A DNA stretch of 18,927 nt from CBFCZU01 sp965602635 (GTDB lineage Bacteria > Planctomycetota > Phycisphaerae > SM23-33), in the NCBI GenBank assembly GCA_965602635.1, contig CBFCZU010000059.1:1-18927 (forward strand), read 5' to 3'. This document shows positions 7,699-14,944 of the stretch, in pieces (the first letter of the stretch is position 1; every line of letters begins with the position of its first letter). A model generated the notes under the pieces. It made no database searches, was not told the origin of the DNA, and saw nothing but the letters and a program-made list of their open reading frames with translations. A program made the translations under genes and the position numbers.

Positions 7699-7726
7699 AT
7701 TATAGCCGGGCGATGAGCCGGTGCAA
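7699..7726 (-). promoter_or_regulatory. Promoter for the membrane protein gene
   Basis: On the minus strand TTGCAC (7721-7726) and a perfect TATAAT (7699-7704) are 16 bp apart. The predicted start near 7692 gives a leader of about 110 nt. Confidence 0.65.
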
Positions 7727-8098
7727 AAGTTTTTAGCGCTCGTATTTAAGGATTGGCCCGGGCGCCGCGAGGCGCCTGCCCTGCCCGGGTCGGCCACCGT
7801 GACCAGGCCGGGGCACGGGCGGCCGGACCGTCGCGGCTGTCAAAATGGACGGGCGCGCGGGCCGGCGGGCGCAGCATCTGGCAGGAAAGCCCCCCCGCCC
7901 GGGGCCCGCCGGCGCGGCTAAGCCAATGTCAAAGCGACGTTTAATCCATGCGGCATAGGAGTTGCTGGAGAATCCGCCGCAGGCGGCGCAGAGAGCCTGC
8001 GCCGTTTGCGGGCATTGGACGTCGCAAGGCAGCCTGGACAAGCCCGTTTACCTGAAGGCACGCTCGCCAGGAGCGGCCACGGAAAGGAGAGCAATACG
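7727..8098 (+). promoter_or_regulatory. Gene-free upstream region and probable leader of the chaperone cluster
   Basis: No supported gene lies here. The region has a nested hairpin at 7757-7789 (CCCGGGC with GCCCGGG, inner GGCGCC-GCGA-GGCGCC), a very GC-rich tract to 7920, and a second hairpin at 7984-8004. TTTAAT at 7940-7945 could be a -10 box but has no good -35 partner. I found no CIRCE element (TTAGCACTC-N9-GAGTGCTAA) and no clear heat-shock sigma promoter, so heat control, if any, uses something else. GGAAAGGAGA at 8081-8090 is the ribosome-binding site of groEL1. Confidence 0.5.
7984..8004 (+). other. Stem-loop in the groEL1 leader
   Basis: CGGCGCA and TGCGCCG form a perfect 7 bp stem around a 7-base loop, followed by TTT. 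It could be an attenuator, an RNA-stability element or a temperature-sensitive structure; it lies about 95 bases before the start codon and does not itself cover the ribosome-binding site. Confidence 0.45.
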
Positions 8099-9817
8099 AT
8101 GGCGGTCAAGCAGTTGGCCTTTGAGAACGACGCCCGCTCGGCCCTGCTGGCAGGCGTTAACAAGGTCTCCGACGCGGTCAGGAGCACCTTGGGCCCCCGC
8201 GGCCGGACGGCCGTGCTCGACAAGGGCTGGGGCGCACCGACGGTCACAAAGGACGGCGTGACCGTGGCCGAAGAAATCGAGCTGGTTGACAAGATCGAGA
8301 ACCTTGGGGCGCAGTTGATCAAGGAAGCCGCCTCCAAGACCTCCGACGCCGCCGGCGACGGCACGACGACGGCCACCGTGCTCGCCCAGGCGATCTTCTC
8401 CGAAGGGCTCAAGAACGTCGCCGCCGGGGCCGACCCCATGGCGCTGGCCAGGGGCATCCGCGCCGCCGCCGACAAGGTTTACGCCGCCCTGAAGAAGATG
8501 GCGCGCCCGGTGGACGTCGCCAACAAGGACGACATCATCAACGTCGCCGCCGTATCGGCCAACAACGACCGCTCCGTCGGCCGGACCATGGCCGACGCCA
8601 TGGAGAAGGTCGGCAAGGACGGCGTTATCACCGTCGAGGAAGGCCAGGGGCTCGAGACCGCCGTTGACATCGTCGAGGGAATGCAGTTCGACCGCGGATA
8701 CCTCAGCCCGCACTTCGTCACCGACCCCGAGGCCATGGCCTGCGAGCTGGACAAGCCCCTCGTGCTCATCCACGAGGAGAAAATCTCCAACGTCGGCAAG
8801 CTCGTGCCGCTCATGGAGAAGGTCTCACAGGCCAAGAAACCCCTGCTGATCATCGCCGAGGACATCGAGGGCGAGGCACTGGCGACGCTGGTGGTCAACA
8901 AGATGCGCGGCATCATCTCCTGCTGCGCGGTCAAGGCCCCCGGCTACGGCGACCGCCGAAAGGCCATGCTCGCGGACATCGGCGTCCTGACTGGTGGGAA
9001 GCTCTTCACCAAGGATCTGGGAGTCGAGCTGGAGAACATCCCGCTGGCCGACCTTGGCATGGCCAAGAAGGTCACCATAGACAACGACAACACGACCATC
9101 ATCGAGGGGGCGGGCAAGGCGGCGGATATCCAGGGCCGCATCGGGCAGATCCGCGACGAGATCGAGACGACCACCTCCGACTACGACCGCGAGAAGCTCC
9201 AGGAGCGTCTGGCGAAACTGGCCGGCGGCGTCGCCCAGATCAACGTCGGGGCCGCCACCGAGAGCGAGCTGAAGGAGAAGAAGGCCCGCATCGAGGACGC
9301 CCTGCACGCCACCCGGGCCGCCATCGAGGAAGGAATCCTGCCCGGCGGCGGCGTGGCGCTGGTCCGCGCCAAGAGCGCACTGAAGGCCCTGAAGGTCACC
9401 GGCGACGAGGCCACTGGGGTCAAGATCGTCGCCCGGGCGCTGGAAGAGCCGCTGCGGCAGATCGTTGCCAACGCCGGTAGCGAACCGTCGGTCGTGCTGC
9501 GGAAGGTCGCCGACGGAAAGGAAGGCCTCGGCTACAACGCCCAGACACTCAAGTACGAGGACCTGATGGCCTCGGGCGTGGTGGACCCGGCCAAGGTGAC
9601 CCGCTCGGCCCTGGCCAACGCGGTCTCGGTGGCGTCGCTGCTGCTGAGCTGCGACTGCGCCGTGGCTGAGCAGCCCAGGGACGAAGACGAGGCCGGCCCG
9701 CCCGGCGGAATGCCACCCGGCGGCGGAATGCCACCCGGCGGAATGGGAGGCATGGGCGGCATGGGCGGAATGGGTGGCATGGGTGGTGGCATGGGAGGCA
9801 TGGGCGGCATGATGTAG
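8099..9817 (+). CDS. groEL: 60 kDa chaperonin GroEL, copy 1 (Gly-Met-Pro tail)
   Basis: This is a full-length group I chaperonin of 572 aa. It has the equatorial ATP loop AGDGTTTATVL, the apical KPLLIIAEDIEGEALATLVVN block, TSDYDREKLQERLAKLAGG, and EDALHATRAAIEEG followed by LPGGGVAL, which includes the catalytic Asp of the family. The protein forms double rings that fold substrate proteins with GroES. The C-terminal ~35 residues are a long Gly/Met-rich tail with two GGMPPGG-type Pro insertions before repeated GGM units. The tail projects into the cavity in GroEL. Unusual cysteines occur in the apical region (SCCAVKAP) and near the end (LLLSCDCAVAE), where most GroELs have Ala/Thr/Glu. The ATG at 8099 has GGAAAGGAGA 8 nt upstream; the longer in-frame start at 8006 is discarded. 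It is the first gene of the cluster, 81 bp before groES. Confidence 0.97.
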   Translation: MAVKQLAFENDARSALLAGVNKVSDAVRSTLGPRGRTAVLDKGWGAPTVTKDGVTVAEEIELVDKIENLGAQLIKEAASKTSDAAGDGTTTATVLAQAIFSEGLKNVAAGADPMALARGIRAAADKVYAALKKMARPVDVANKDDIINVAAVSANNDRSVGRTMADAMEKVGKDGVITVEEGQGLETAVDIVEGMQFDRGYLSPHFVTDPEAMACELDKPLVLIHEEKISNVGKLVPLMEKVSQAKKPLLIIAEDIEGEALATLVVNKMRGIISCCAVKAPGYGDRRKAMLADIGVLTGGKLFTKDLGVELENIPLADLGMAKKVTIDNDNTTIIEGAGKAADIQGRIGQIRDEIETTTSDYDREKLQERLAKLAGGVAQINVGAATESELKEKKARIEDALHATRAAIEEGILPGGGVALVRAKSALKALKVTGDEATGVKIVARALEEPLRQIVANAGSEPSVVLRKVADGKEGLGYNAQTLKYEDLMASGVVDPAKVTRSALANAVSVASLLLSCDCAVAEQPRDEDEAGPPGGMPPGGGMPPGGMGGMGGMGGMGGMGGGMGGMGGMM

Positions 9818-9828
9818 CCCAATTGTCA

Positions 9829-9847
9829 GTTGCCCATTGAGGGCAGC
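9829..9847 (+). other. Stem-loop between groEL1 and groES
   Basis: GTTGCCC and GGGCAGC (one G-U pair) form a 7 bp stem with an ATTGA loop, 11 bases after the groEL1 stop. It has no T-run, so RNA processing or partial termination that sets the GroEL:GroES ratio is a possibility. Confidence 0.45.
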
Positions 9848-9898
9848 ACGCCTCACCCGAGAAGCGAGAGAAACAAAGGAACGAAGGAGATACGCGAG

Positions 9899-10189
9899 AT
9901 GGCAGTTACACCGTTGGACGATCGGGTATTGGTCAAGCAGTCCGATGCGGAGGAGGTCAGCGCCGGCGGGATCGTGCTGCCGGACACCGCCAAGGAGAAG
10001 CCCCAGCGCGGCAAGGTGGTCGCCGTCGGGCCGGGAAAGCTGCTCGACAGCGGAAAGCGCGGGGAGATGGGCCTGAAAAAGGGCGACCAGGTATTCTACG
10101 CCAAGTACGCCGGCACCGAGGTGAAGATCGACGTGGAGGACTACGTCATCCTCCGCGAGACCGACGTTCTGGCGGTCGTTCAAAAGTAA
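9899..10189 (+). CDS. groES: 10 kDa co-chaperonin GroES
   Basis: The 96 aa protein spans the whole GroES fold: TPLDDRVLVKQ at the start, the mobile-loop region with SAGGIVLPDTAKEKPQRGKVVAVGPG, GDQVFYAKYAGTEVKIDVEDYVILRETDVLAVV at the end. GroES caps the GroEL ring, and its mobile loop GGIVLP docks on the apical domain. The ATG at 9899 is chosen because AAGGAGA ends 8 nt upstream and the family begins at this point; the in-frame ATG at 9830 would add 23 unrelated residues. It sits between two groEL genes, the reverse of the usual groES-groEL order, and could serve both. Confidence 0.97.
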   Translation: MAVTPLDDRVLVKQSDAEEVSAGGIVLPDTAKEKPQRGKVVAVGPGKLLDSGKRGEMGLKKGDQVFYAKYAGTEVKIDVEDYVILRETDVLAVVQK

Positions 10190-10192
10190 CGC

Positions 10193-10298
10193 AACCACAG
10201 AGCACACAGAGGGCACAGATGACTGGAGCCGGACGAGGCCAGGGCCCGGAAAGCCGTTGAGCCGCTTTGCCTCCGCGAACTCTGCGACCTCTGTGGTT
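10193..10298. repeat. Inverted-repeat intergenic element between groES and groEL2
   Basis: Perfect 10 bp terminal inverted repeats, AACCACAGAG (10193-10202) and CTCTGTGGTT (10289-10298), bound a ~106 bp segment. CACAGAG-like words recur inside each end (for example ACACAGAGGGCACAG near 10204, and CGAACTCTGCGACCTCTG near the right end), so the two arms resemble each other in inverted order over about 25 bases. It starts 3 bases after the groES stop and ends about 20 bases before groEL2. Similar CACAGAG/CTCTGTG sequences are common dispersed intergenic repeats in some environmental genomes; membership is inference. Confidence 0.65.
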
Positions 10299-10319
10299 CA
10301 AGAAAAGAGGAGCTAGCCA

Positions 10320-11951
10320 ATGCCAGCCAAGCAACTGCTTTACGACACCGACGCCCGCTCGGCGATGCTGGAAGGCGCCGCGGCGCTGGCGGCGGGTGTC
10401 AAGGTGACCCTCGGGCCGACCGGGCGGAACGTGCTGCTCCAGAAGTCCTTCGGCGGGCCCAAGGTCACCAAGGACGGCGTCACCGTCAGCAAAGAGATCG
10501 AACTGCCCAACCCCTTCGCCAACATGGGCGCCAAGCTCGTCAACGAGGTGGCCAGCAAGACCTCTGACGTCGCCGGCGACGGCACCACGACCGCCGTCGT
10601 GCTGGCTGAGGCCATCATGCGCGAAGGGCTCAAGAACGTCGCCGCCGGGGCCGACCCGCTGGCTCTGAAGCGCGGCATCGACCTTGCCGTGGCGGCGGCC
10701 GTCAAGAGCATCGCCGACCAGTCCAGGCCCGTAAAGAGCAGCGACGACCTCCGCAACGTGGCCACAGTCTCGGCCAACTGGGACGCACAGGTGGGCCAGA
10801 TGATCGCCGAGGCCATCGAGAAGGTCGGCCCCGACGGAGTCATCACCGTCGAGGAAGGCAAGAGCACCGAGACGGAGCTGGAGTTCGTCGAGGGCATGCA
10901 GTTCGACAAGGGCTTCATCTCCGCCTACTTCATGACGAACCCCAACACGCTGGAGTGCGTCATGGAGGACGCGCTGATCCTGGTGCACGAGAAGAAGATC
11001 TCCTCGGTGCGCGACATGATCCCGCTGCTGGAGAAGATCGCCCAGTCGGGCAAGCCGTTGCTGATGATCGCCGAGGACATCGAGGGCGAGGCCCTGGCGG
11101 CGCTGGTCATCAACCGCCTGCGCGGCACGTTGAGGGTTTGCGCGGTCAAGGCGCCGGCCTTCGGCGACCGCCGCAAGGCCATTCTCGACGACGTCGCCAC
11201 GCTCACCGGCGGGCAGGTCGTCAGCGAGGACCTGGGCATCAAGCTCGAGGGCGTCGAGCTGGACATGCTGGGCAAGGCCCGCCGCGTGGTGGTGGACAAG
11301 GACAACACCACCATCATCGAGGGCGCCGGCAAGCCCGCCGCGATCAACGGGCGGATCGACACCATCCGCAGCCAGATCGAGAAGACCACCTCCGACTACG
11401 ACCGGGAGAAGCTCCAGGAGCGCCTGGCCAAGCTGACCGGCGGGGTGGCCGTCGTCCGCGCCGGGGCCGACACCGAGACGGAGATGAAGGAGCGGAAGGA
11501 CCTCATCGACGACGCCATGCACGCCACGCGGGCGGCCTCTGAAGAGGGCGTCGTCCCGGGCGGCGGCGTGGTCTTCCTCTACGCCATCGACGCCGTGACC
11601 AAGGCCCGCGCCAAGGCCGCCGGCGAGGAGAAGATCGGCGTGGACATAATCGCCCGGTCCCTGCGCCACCCGACCATGCAGATCGCCGCCAATTCCGGCA
11701 TCGACGGGGCCGTGGTCGTCGAGGACATCCTCCAGCGCGGCGCCAAGAGCGGCAAGATCGGCTACGACGCAGCCAAGGGCGAATACGTTGACATGATCGC
11801 CGCCGGCATCATCGACCCGGCCAAGGTCAGCCGCACCGCCATTCAGAACGCCGCGTCCATGGCCGGACTGCTGCTGAGCACCAACGTCATGCTCACCGAG
11901 TACGACGAAAAGGCCGAGGACGAGGAAAAGGTCGCCGCCGCGATCAAGTAG
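10320..11951 (+). CDS. groEL: 60 kDa chaperonin GroEL, copy 2 (no Gly-Met tail)
   Basis: A second complete chaperonin of 543 aa. The ATP loop AGDGTTTAVVL, apical KPLLMIAEDIEGEALAALVIN, AFGDRRKAIL, TSDYDREKLQERLAKLTGG and DDAMHATRAASEEGVVPGGGVVF are intact, so ATPase activity is expected. The C-terminus is a charged EYDEKAEDEEKVAAAIK-type end with no GGM repeats, unlike copy 1 and unlike most housekeeping GroELs. Differences from copy 1 across the apical substrate- and GroES-binding surface (for example FISAYFMTNPNTLE versus YLSPHFVTDPEAMA) suggest divergence of substrate range rather than a fresh duplication. The ATG at 10320 follows AGAGGAG. It lies 130 bp after groES with the inverted-repeat element between them, so it may be read through from groES or separately controlled. 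Mixed-ring formation is possible but unknown. Confidence 0.96.
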   Translation: MPAKQLLYDTDARSAMLEGAAALAAGVKVTLGPTGRNVLLQKSFGGPKVTKDGVTVSKEIELPNPFANMGAKLVNEVASKTSDVAGDGTTTAVVLAEAIMREGLKNVAAGADPLALKRGIDLAVAAAVKSIADQSRPVKSSDDLRNVATVSANWDAQVGQMIAEAIEKVGPDGVITVEEGKSTETELEFVEGMQFDKGFISAYFMTNPNTLECVMEDALILVHEKKISSVRDMIPLLEKIAQSGKPLLMIAEDIEGEALAALVINRLRGTLRVCAVKAPAFGDRRKAILDDVATLTGGQVVSEDLGIKLEGVELDMLGKARRVVVDKDNTTIIEGAGKPAAINGRIDTIRSQIEKTTSDYDREKLQERLAKLTGGVAVVRAGADTETEMKERKDLIDDAMHATRAASEEGVVPGGGVVFLYAIDAVTKARAKAAGEEKIGVDIIARSLRHPTMQIAANSGIDGAVVVEDILQRGAKSGKIGYDAAKGEYVDMIAAGIIDPAKVSRTAIQNAASMAGLLLSTNVMLTEYDEKAEDEEKVAAAIK

Positions 11952-11976
11952 CGCGGTTCTGAAACACTGACCCCCG

Positions 11977-11992
11977 GCCGGGCACGCCCGGC
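11977..11992 (+). other. Small hairpin between groEL2 and dnaJ
   Basis: GCCGGG-CACG-CCCGGC gives a 6 bp stem with a tetraloop, 25 bases after groEL2. No T-run follows, so it is more likely an RNA-stability or processing element than a terminator. Confidence 0.35.
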
Positions 11993-12015
11993 AAGGGCGC
12001 CGGCCGGCAGCTCCA

Positions 12016-13134
12016 ATGCCTCGCAAGCGTGACTATTACGAGGTGCTCAACCTTGCCCGGGAGGCCGGTGCCGACGAGATCAAGCGCGCCTACCGCCGGC
12101 TGGCGCTGAAGTACCACCCCGACAACTACAAGGGCGACGACAAGGCCGGGGCCGAGCGAAAGTTCAAGGATCTGGCCGAGGCATACGAAGTCCTCTCCGA
12201 TCCCCAGAAGCGCCAGATGTACGACCGCTACGGGCACGAGGGGCTGCGCGGCTCGGGCCTGCACGACTTCTCGACGATGGGCTTCGGCGACATCTTCAGC
12301 ATGTTCGAGGACATCTTCGGCTCGCTGTCGGGAGTTGGCGGGTCGCGCTCCACCCGCGGGGGCGGATACGACCTGGAAACCGAGGTCGAGCTGAGCCTCG
12401 AAGAAGTCGCCGCGGGCGTGGACCGGACGCTGGAGTTCGAGCGCAACGACTTCTGCGACCACTGCTCCGGCAGCGGCGCCAAGCCGGGCACCTCCCCGAT
12501 CCGCTGCGACACCTGCGGCGGCTACGGGCAGGTGGAGACCGCCGCCGGGGGGTTCTTCCGAATGGTCCGCGCCTGCCCGACCTGCCGGGGCAGCGGGCAG
12601 GTCGTCGAGACCGCCTGCCCCGAGTGCCGCGGCAGCGGAAGGGCCAGGAAGAAGCGCGTGCTCACCATACACATACCCCCGGGCATCGCCGAGGGGCAGA
12701 TCGTCCGCATGCGCGGCGAGGGCGAGCCGGGCGAACGCGGCGGCATCCGCGGCGACCTGAGGTGCTACGTCCGAGTCAAGCCGCACCCGTTCCTCACCCG
12801 CCACGGTGGCGACCTGCTCTGCCAGGTGCCGATCACCTACGCCCAGGCCGCCCTGGGCGCGACCGTCGAGGTGCCCACGCTTGCCGGCAGGGAGCAGGCC
12901 GTCGTGCCCGCCGGCACACAGCACGGCGAGGCCGTCAGGCTCAAGGGCCGGGGGCTGCCAAATCCAAGGAGCGGAAAGAAGGGCGACCAGATCGTCCAGG
13001 TCCTCATAGAGGTCCCTCGCAAGCTCTCAAAGAAGCACCAGAAGCTGCTCCGCGACCTGGCGGAGGCTGAAGACATCGAGGTCACACCCGCGCGGAAGGG
13101 CTTCATCGAGAGGCTCAAGGAGCACTTCGGCTGA
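12016..13134 (+). CDS. dnaJ: Chaperone protein DnaJ (type I Hsp40)
   Basis: All type I DnaJ parts are present in 372 aa. The J domain (about 1-72) has the HPD triad at 34-36, which stimulates DnaK ATPase. A short Gly/Phe region follows (about 73-118). The zinc-finger domain has four CxxCxGxG-type motifs: C147/C150, C164/C167, C187/C190 and C201/C204. C-terminal substrate-binding domains occupy about 210-345. The Gly/Phe region is short and contains DIFSMFEDIFG. The ATG at 12016 begins exactly at the MPRKRDYYEVL family start, though the upstream ribosome-binding site is weak (no clear GGAGG). It lies 64 bp after groEL2 and 34 bp before grpE. Its partner dnaK is not in the window, so DnaK must come from elsewhere in the genome. 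Confidence 0.96.
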   Translation: MPRKRDYYEVLNLAREAGADEIKRAYRRLALKYHPDNYKGDDKAGAERKFKDLAEAYEVLSDPQKRQMYDRYGHEGLRGSGLHDFSTMGFGDIFSMFEDIFGSLSGVGGSRSTRGGGYDLETEVELSLEEVAAGVDRTLEFERNDFCDHCSGSGAKPGTSPIRCDTCGGYGQVETAAGGFFRMVRACPTCRGSGQVVETACPECRGSGRARKKRVLTIHIPPGIAEGQIVRMRGEGEPGERGGIRGDLRCYVRVKPHPFLTRHGGDLLCQVPITYAQAALGATVEVPTLAGREQAVVPAGTQHGEAVRLKGRGLPNPRSGKKGDQIVQVLIEVPRKLSKKHQKLLRDLAEAEDIEVTPARKGFIERLKEHFG

Positions 13135-13168
13135 CGGCCGGCGTCAGTGAGAGAGGAAACCGGAAGGG

Positions 13169-13744
13169 ATGAAGAAGAAACGCCGCACAAAGGAAGAACG
13201 CGAGAGCCGCCAGGCCGAGCAAGCCGATCAGCCCGAGGGCGCCCCCGAGCAGGCCGGGCAGGACGACCTGCTGGAGCGCCTGCAGCGCGTCTCGGCCGAT
13301 TACCTCAACTACCAGAAGCGGGTCGCCCGGGAGATGGGCGAGGCCCGCCAGTTCGCCAACGCCGAGCTGATCAAGGACCTGCTGGGCGCGCTGGACGACA
13401 TGGAGCGAGCCCTGGAGGCGGCCCGGGCCAGTCACCCCGCCGACGATCCGCTACTTTCGGGCATGCAGTTGGTGTATGATAAGCTCCTGGAGGTGCTGGG
13501 CCGGCACGGGCTGGAGCGGATCGCCGCGACGGACGAGCCCTTCGACCCGAACCGCCACGAGGCCATGATGCAGCAGCCCGCGCCCGAGCTGGAGACGCCC
13601 ACCGTCGTCGAGGAGCTCCAGGGCGGCTACGAGCTGAAGGGGCGCGTGATACGCCCCGCCCGGGTGATCGTCGGGATGCCACCCGCGACGAGCGGCGAGG
13701 GCGACGCGCAGGGCGACGACAGCGAACCATCGGAAAGTGAGTGA
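13169..13744 (+). CDS. grpE: GrpE nucleotide exchange factor
   Basis: At 191 aa this is a normal GrpE. A charged N-terminus rich in Lys/Arg/Glu/Gln precedes the long dimerising helix (about 30-80, with LLERLQRVSADYLNYQKR). The beta domain carries the family end signature GYELKGRVIRPARVIVG (about 150-166), preceded by FDPNRHEAM. GrpE releases ADP from DnaK and closes the DnaK-DnaJ-GrpE cycle. The ATG at 13169 has GGAAGGG just upstream. Its TGA stop lies two bases before the ATG of the next gene, so coupling is likely. An acidic Ser/Glu tail follows the beta domain. Confidence 0.94.
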   Translation: MKKKRRTKEERESRQAEQADQPEGAPEQAGQDDLLERLQRVSADYLNYQKRVAREMGEARQFANAELIKDLLGALDDMERALEAARASHPADDPLLSGMQLVYDKLLEVLGRHGLERIAATDEPFDPNRHEAMMQQPAPELETPTVVEELQGGYELKGRVIRPARVIVGMPPATSGEGDAQGDDSEPSESE

Positions 13745-13746
13745 GA

Positions 13747-14052
13747 ATGCCGACGTATGAGTACCACTGTGACGAATGCGGCGCGGACTTCGAGCTTTTT
13801 CAGTCGATCAAGGCCAGGCCCATAAAGAAGTGCCCCACCTGCGGCAAGCGCCGCGCCCGCAGGCTCATCGGAACCGGCGCCGGCATCATCTTCAAGGGCA
13901 ACGGGTTCTACGCCACCGACTATCGCAGCGATGCCTACAAGCAGGCCGCCAAGGAGGACAAGCCCGCGGGCGAGGCCGAGAAGAAAAAGGCCGATGGGAA
14001 AGGCCAGGCCAAGGCCGAGAAGGCTTCCGACAAGAACCAGGCCGCCGAGTGA
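13747..14052 (+). CDS. FmdB-family zinc-ribbon protein
   Basis: The start MPTYEYHCDECG and two CxxC pairs (C8/C11 and C29/C32) identify the FmdB/putative regulatory zinc-ribbon family. The family's founding member is linked to formamidase/amidase gene regulation, but most members are uncharacterised small zinc proteins. The ATG at 13747 is used, because the family begins here; a GTG at 13741 would only add two residues. The body after residue 45 (GTGAGIIFKGNGFYATDYRS) is typical. The C-terminal ~35 residues are a Lys/Ala/Glu-rich, probably disordered extension. It lies two bases after grpE and so belongs to the chaperone transcript. A folding-related role is inference from position only. Length 101 aa. 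Confidence 0.88.
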   Translation: MPTYEYHCDECGADFELFQSIKARPIKKCPTCGKRRARRLIGTGAGIIFKGNGFYATDYRSDAYKQAAKEDKPAGEAEKKKADGKGQAKAEKASDKNQAAE

Positions 14053-14075
14053 CGTCCGCACGCCCGGCCGGCCCC

Positions 14076-14095
14076 GCGGTGAAAAATTTCGCCGC
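14076..14095 (+). terminator. Candidate terminator after the chaperone cluster
   Basis: GCGGTGAA and TTCGCCGC pair with one G-U, around an AAAT loop. It lies 23 bases after the FmdB gene stop but has no T-run, so termination here is only possible, not shown. Confidence 0.4.
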
Positions 14096-14183
14096 CCCGC
14101 AACATCCGCGGCCGCGGCGAGTTTGACCATTAGTTCAGATCTGCCGGCGGCACGGGCCGCCCTCAGTTCGCTGTGCCTCACGG

Positions 14184-14214
14184 GCCCTCGTTGCCAAGGG
14201 GCGATGACGAGGGC
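14184..14214 (+). other. Stem-loop in the leader of the LTxxQ-protein gene
   Basis: GCCCTCGT and ACGAGGGC form an 8 bp stem, with an inner GCC-AAGG-GGC hairpin. It ends 29 bases before the ATG. It could be a leader RNA structure or a terminator of the upstream cluster. Confidence 0.5.
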
Positions 14215-14243
14215 GAAGGGACAGCCCCTCAGGAGACAAACGG

Positions 14244-14918
14244 ATGAAACCTCTCAAGACGGCACTGTTGGCAGCCGCGACGATCCTGGGATTGGCTTTC
14301 GCCCCTGGCTGGGGCCAGGAAGGCGCCGCAAGGCCCGAGAAGCCCAAGCCCAAAGTGAAGAAGCCGGCCCCCAAGAAGCCCCGCCTGGGCGGGATGCACG
14401 CCCAGATGGTCAAGGTCTGCGGGCTCTCGCCAGAGCAGACCGACAAGGTCATCGCCGCAAACAAGCTCCGCCATGAGGCCTTGAAGGCGTTCAACGAGGC
14501 CAACGGGGCGAGGATCAAGGCACTGCAGAAAGAGCTGAAGGAGCTCCACGCCAAGCGCAATGAGATCGACGCGGACGGCCAAGCGGCGGTCATGGCCGTC
14601 CTCACCGACGAGCAGAACGCCACCTGGAATCAGTGGCAGGTGATCAGGGTCATACAGATGAAACTCGCCAGGGCCAGGCTCACCCAGGACCAGCTCGAGA
14701 CGATCAAGGCTGAGTACGTCCGGGCGGCCGTCGGCGTGAACCTGTCCAGCGCGAAGGACCGCCAGAACCTGACCAGGAAGCTCTACATGCACGTGCAGAA
14801 GGAGGTCCTCACCGACGCCCAGCGGCTGGAGCTGAGCAAGCCGAGGGAGCCCGGGAAGACCGTGATCATCAAGCCCCGCCCCGCGAAGCTCAAGGCGAAG
14901 CCGGCGTCCGAGAAGTGA
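14244..14918 (+). CDS. Exported helical protein with LTxxQ-like motifs (Spy/CpxP-like in style)
   Basis: Residues 1-24 are a signal peptide ending in GWGQ. A Lys/Pro-rich linker (31-47) follows. The rest is almost wholly helical and carries four LTxxQ-type motifs: LSPEQ (61-65), LTDEQ (120-124), LTQDQ (146-150) and LTDAQ (189-193). LTxxQ motifs mark the Spy/CpxP family of periplasmic chaperones and stress sensors, but overall identity cannot be judged here, and the repeats could occur by chance in a Gln/Leu-rich helical protein. A basic Lys/Pro C-terminus follows. The ATG at 14244 has CAGGAGAC ribosome-binding sequence upstream. It lies 191 bp after the FmdB gene, so it is near the chaperone cluster, perhaps as a separate unit. 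Length 224 aa. Confidence 0.7.
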   Translation: MKPLKTALLAAATILGLAFAPGWGQEGAARPEKPKPKVKKPAPKKPRLGGMHAQMVKVCGLSPEQTDKVIAANKLRHEALKAFNEANGARIKALQKELKELHAKRNEIDADGQAAVMAVLTDEQNATWNQWQVIRVIQMKLARARLTQDQLETIKAEYVRAAVGVNLSSAKDRQNLTRKLYMHVQKEVLTDAQRLELSKPREPGKTVIIKPRPAKLKAKPASEK

Positions 14919-14944
14919 GACGGCCAGCACGTGTCCCGGAACGT

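Noticed and set aside
8006..8098. Longer N-terminus for groEL1
   Set aside because: Added residues match no chaperonin, and the strong ribosome-binding site serves the ATG at 8099.
7733..8475. Minus-strand open frames before and within groEL1
   Set aside because: No ribosome-binding site and no family pattern; part lies over the groEL1 coding sequence.
9690..9817. Tandem GGCATG/GGAATG repeats as a separate DNA repeat element
   Set aside because: They encode the normal Gly-Met tail of GroEL.
8825..10216. 463-codon minus-strand frame across groEL1 and groES
   Set aside because: It overlaps conserved chaperonin genes entirely; GC-rich coding DNA commonly leaves long antisense frames.
10193..10298. 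The inverted repeat as an insertion sequence
   Set aside because: No transposase is encoded and no target-site duplication could be seen; at ~106 bp it is at most a small non-autonomous element.
10146..12026. 626-codon minus-strand frame across groEL2
   Set aside because: Antisense shadow of groEL2; the residues are His/Asp/Gly/Leu-rich filler without domains.
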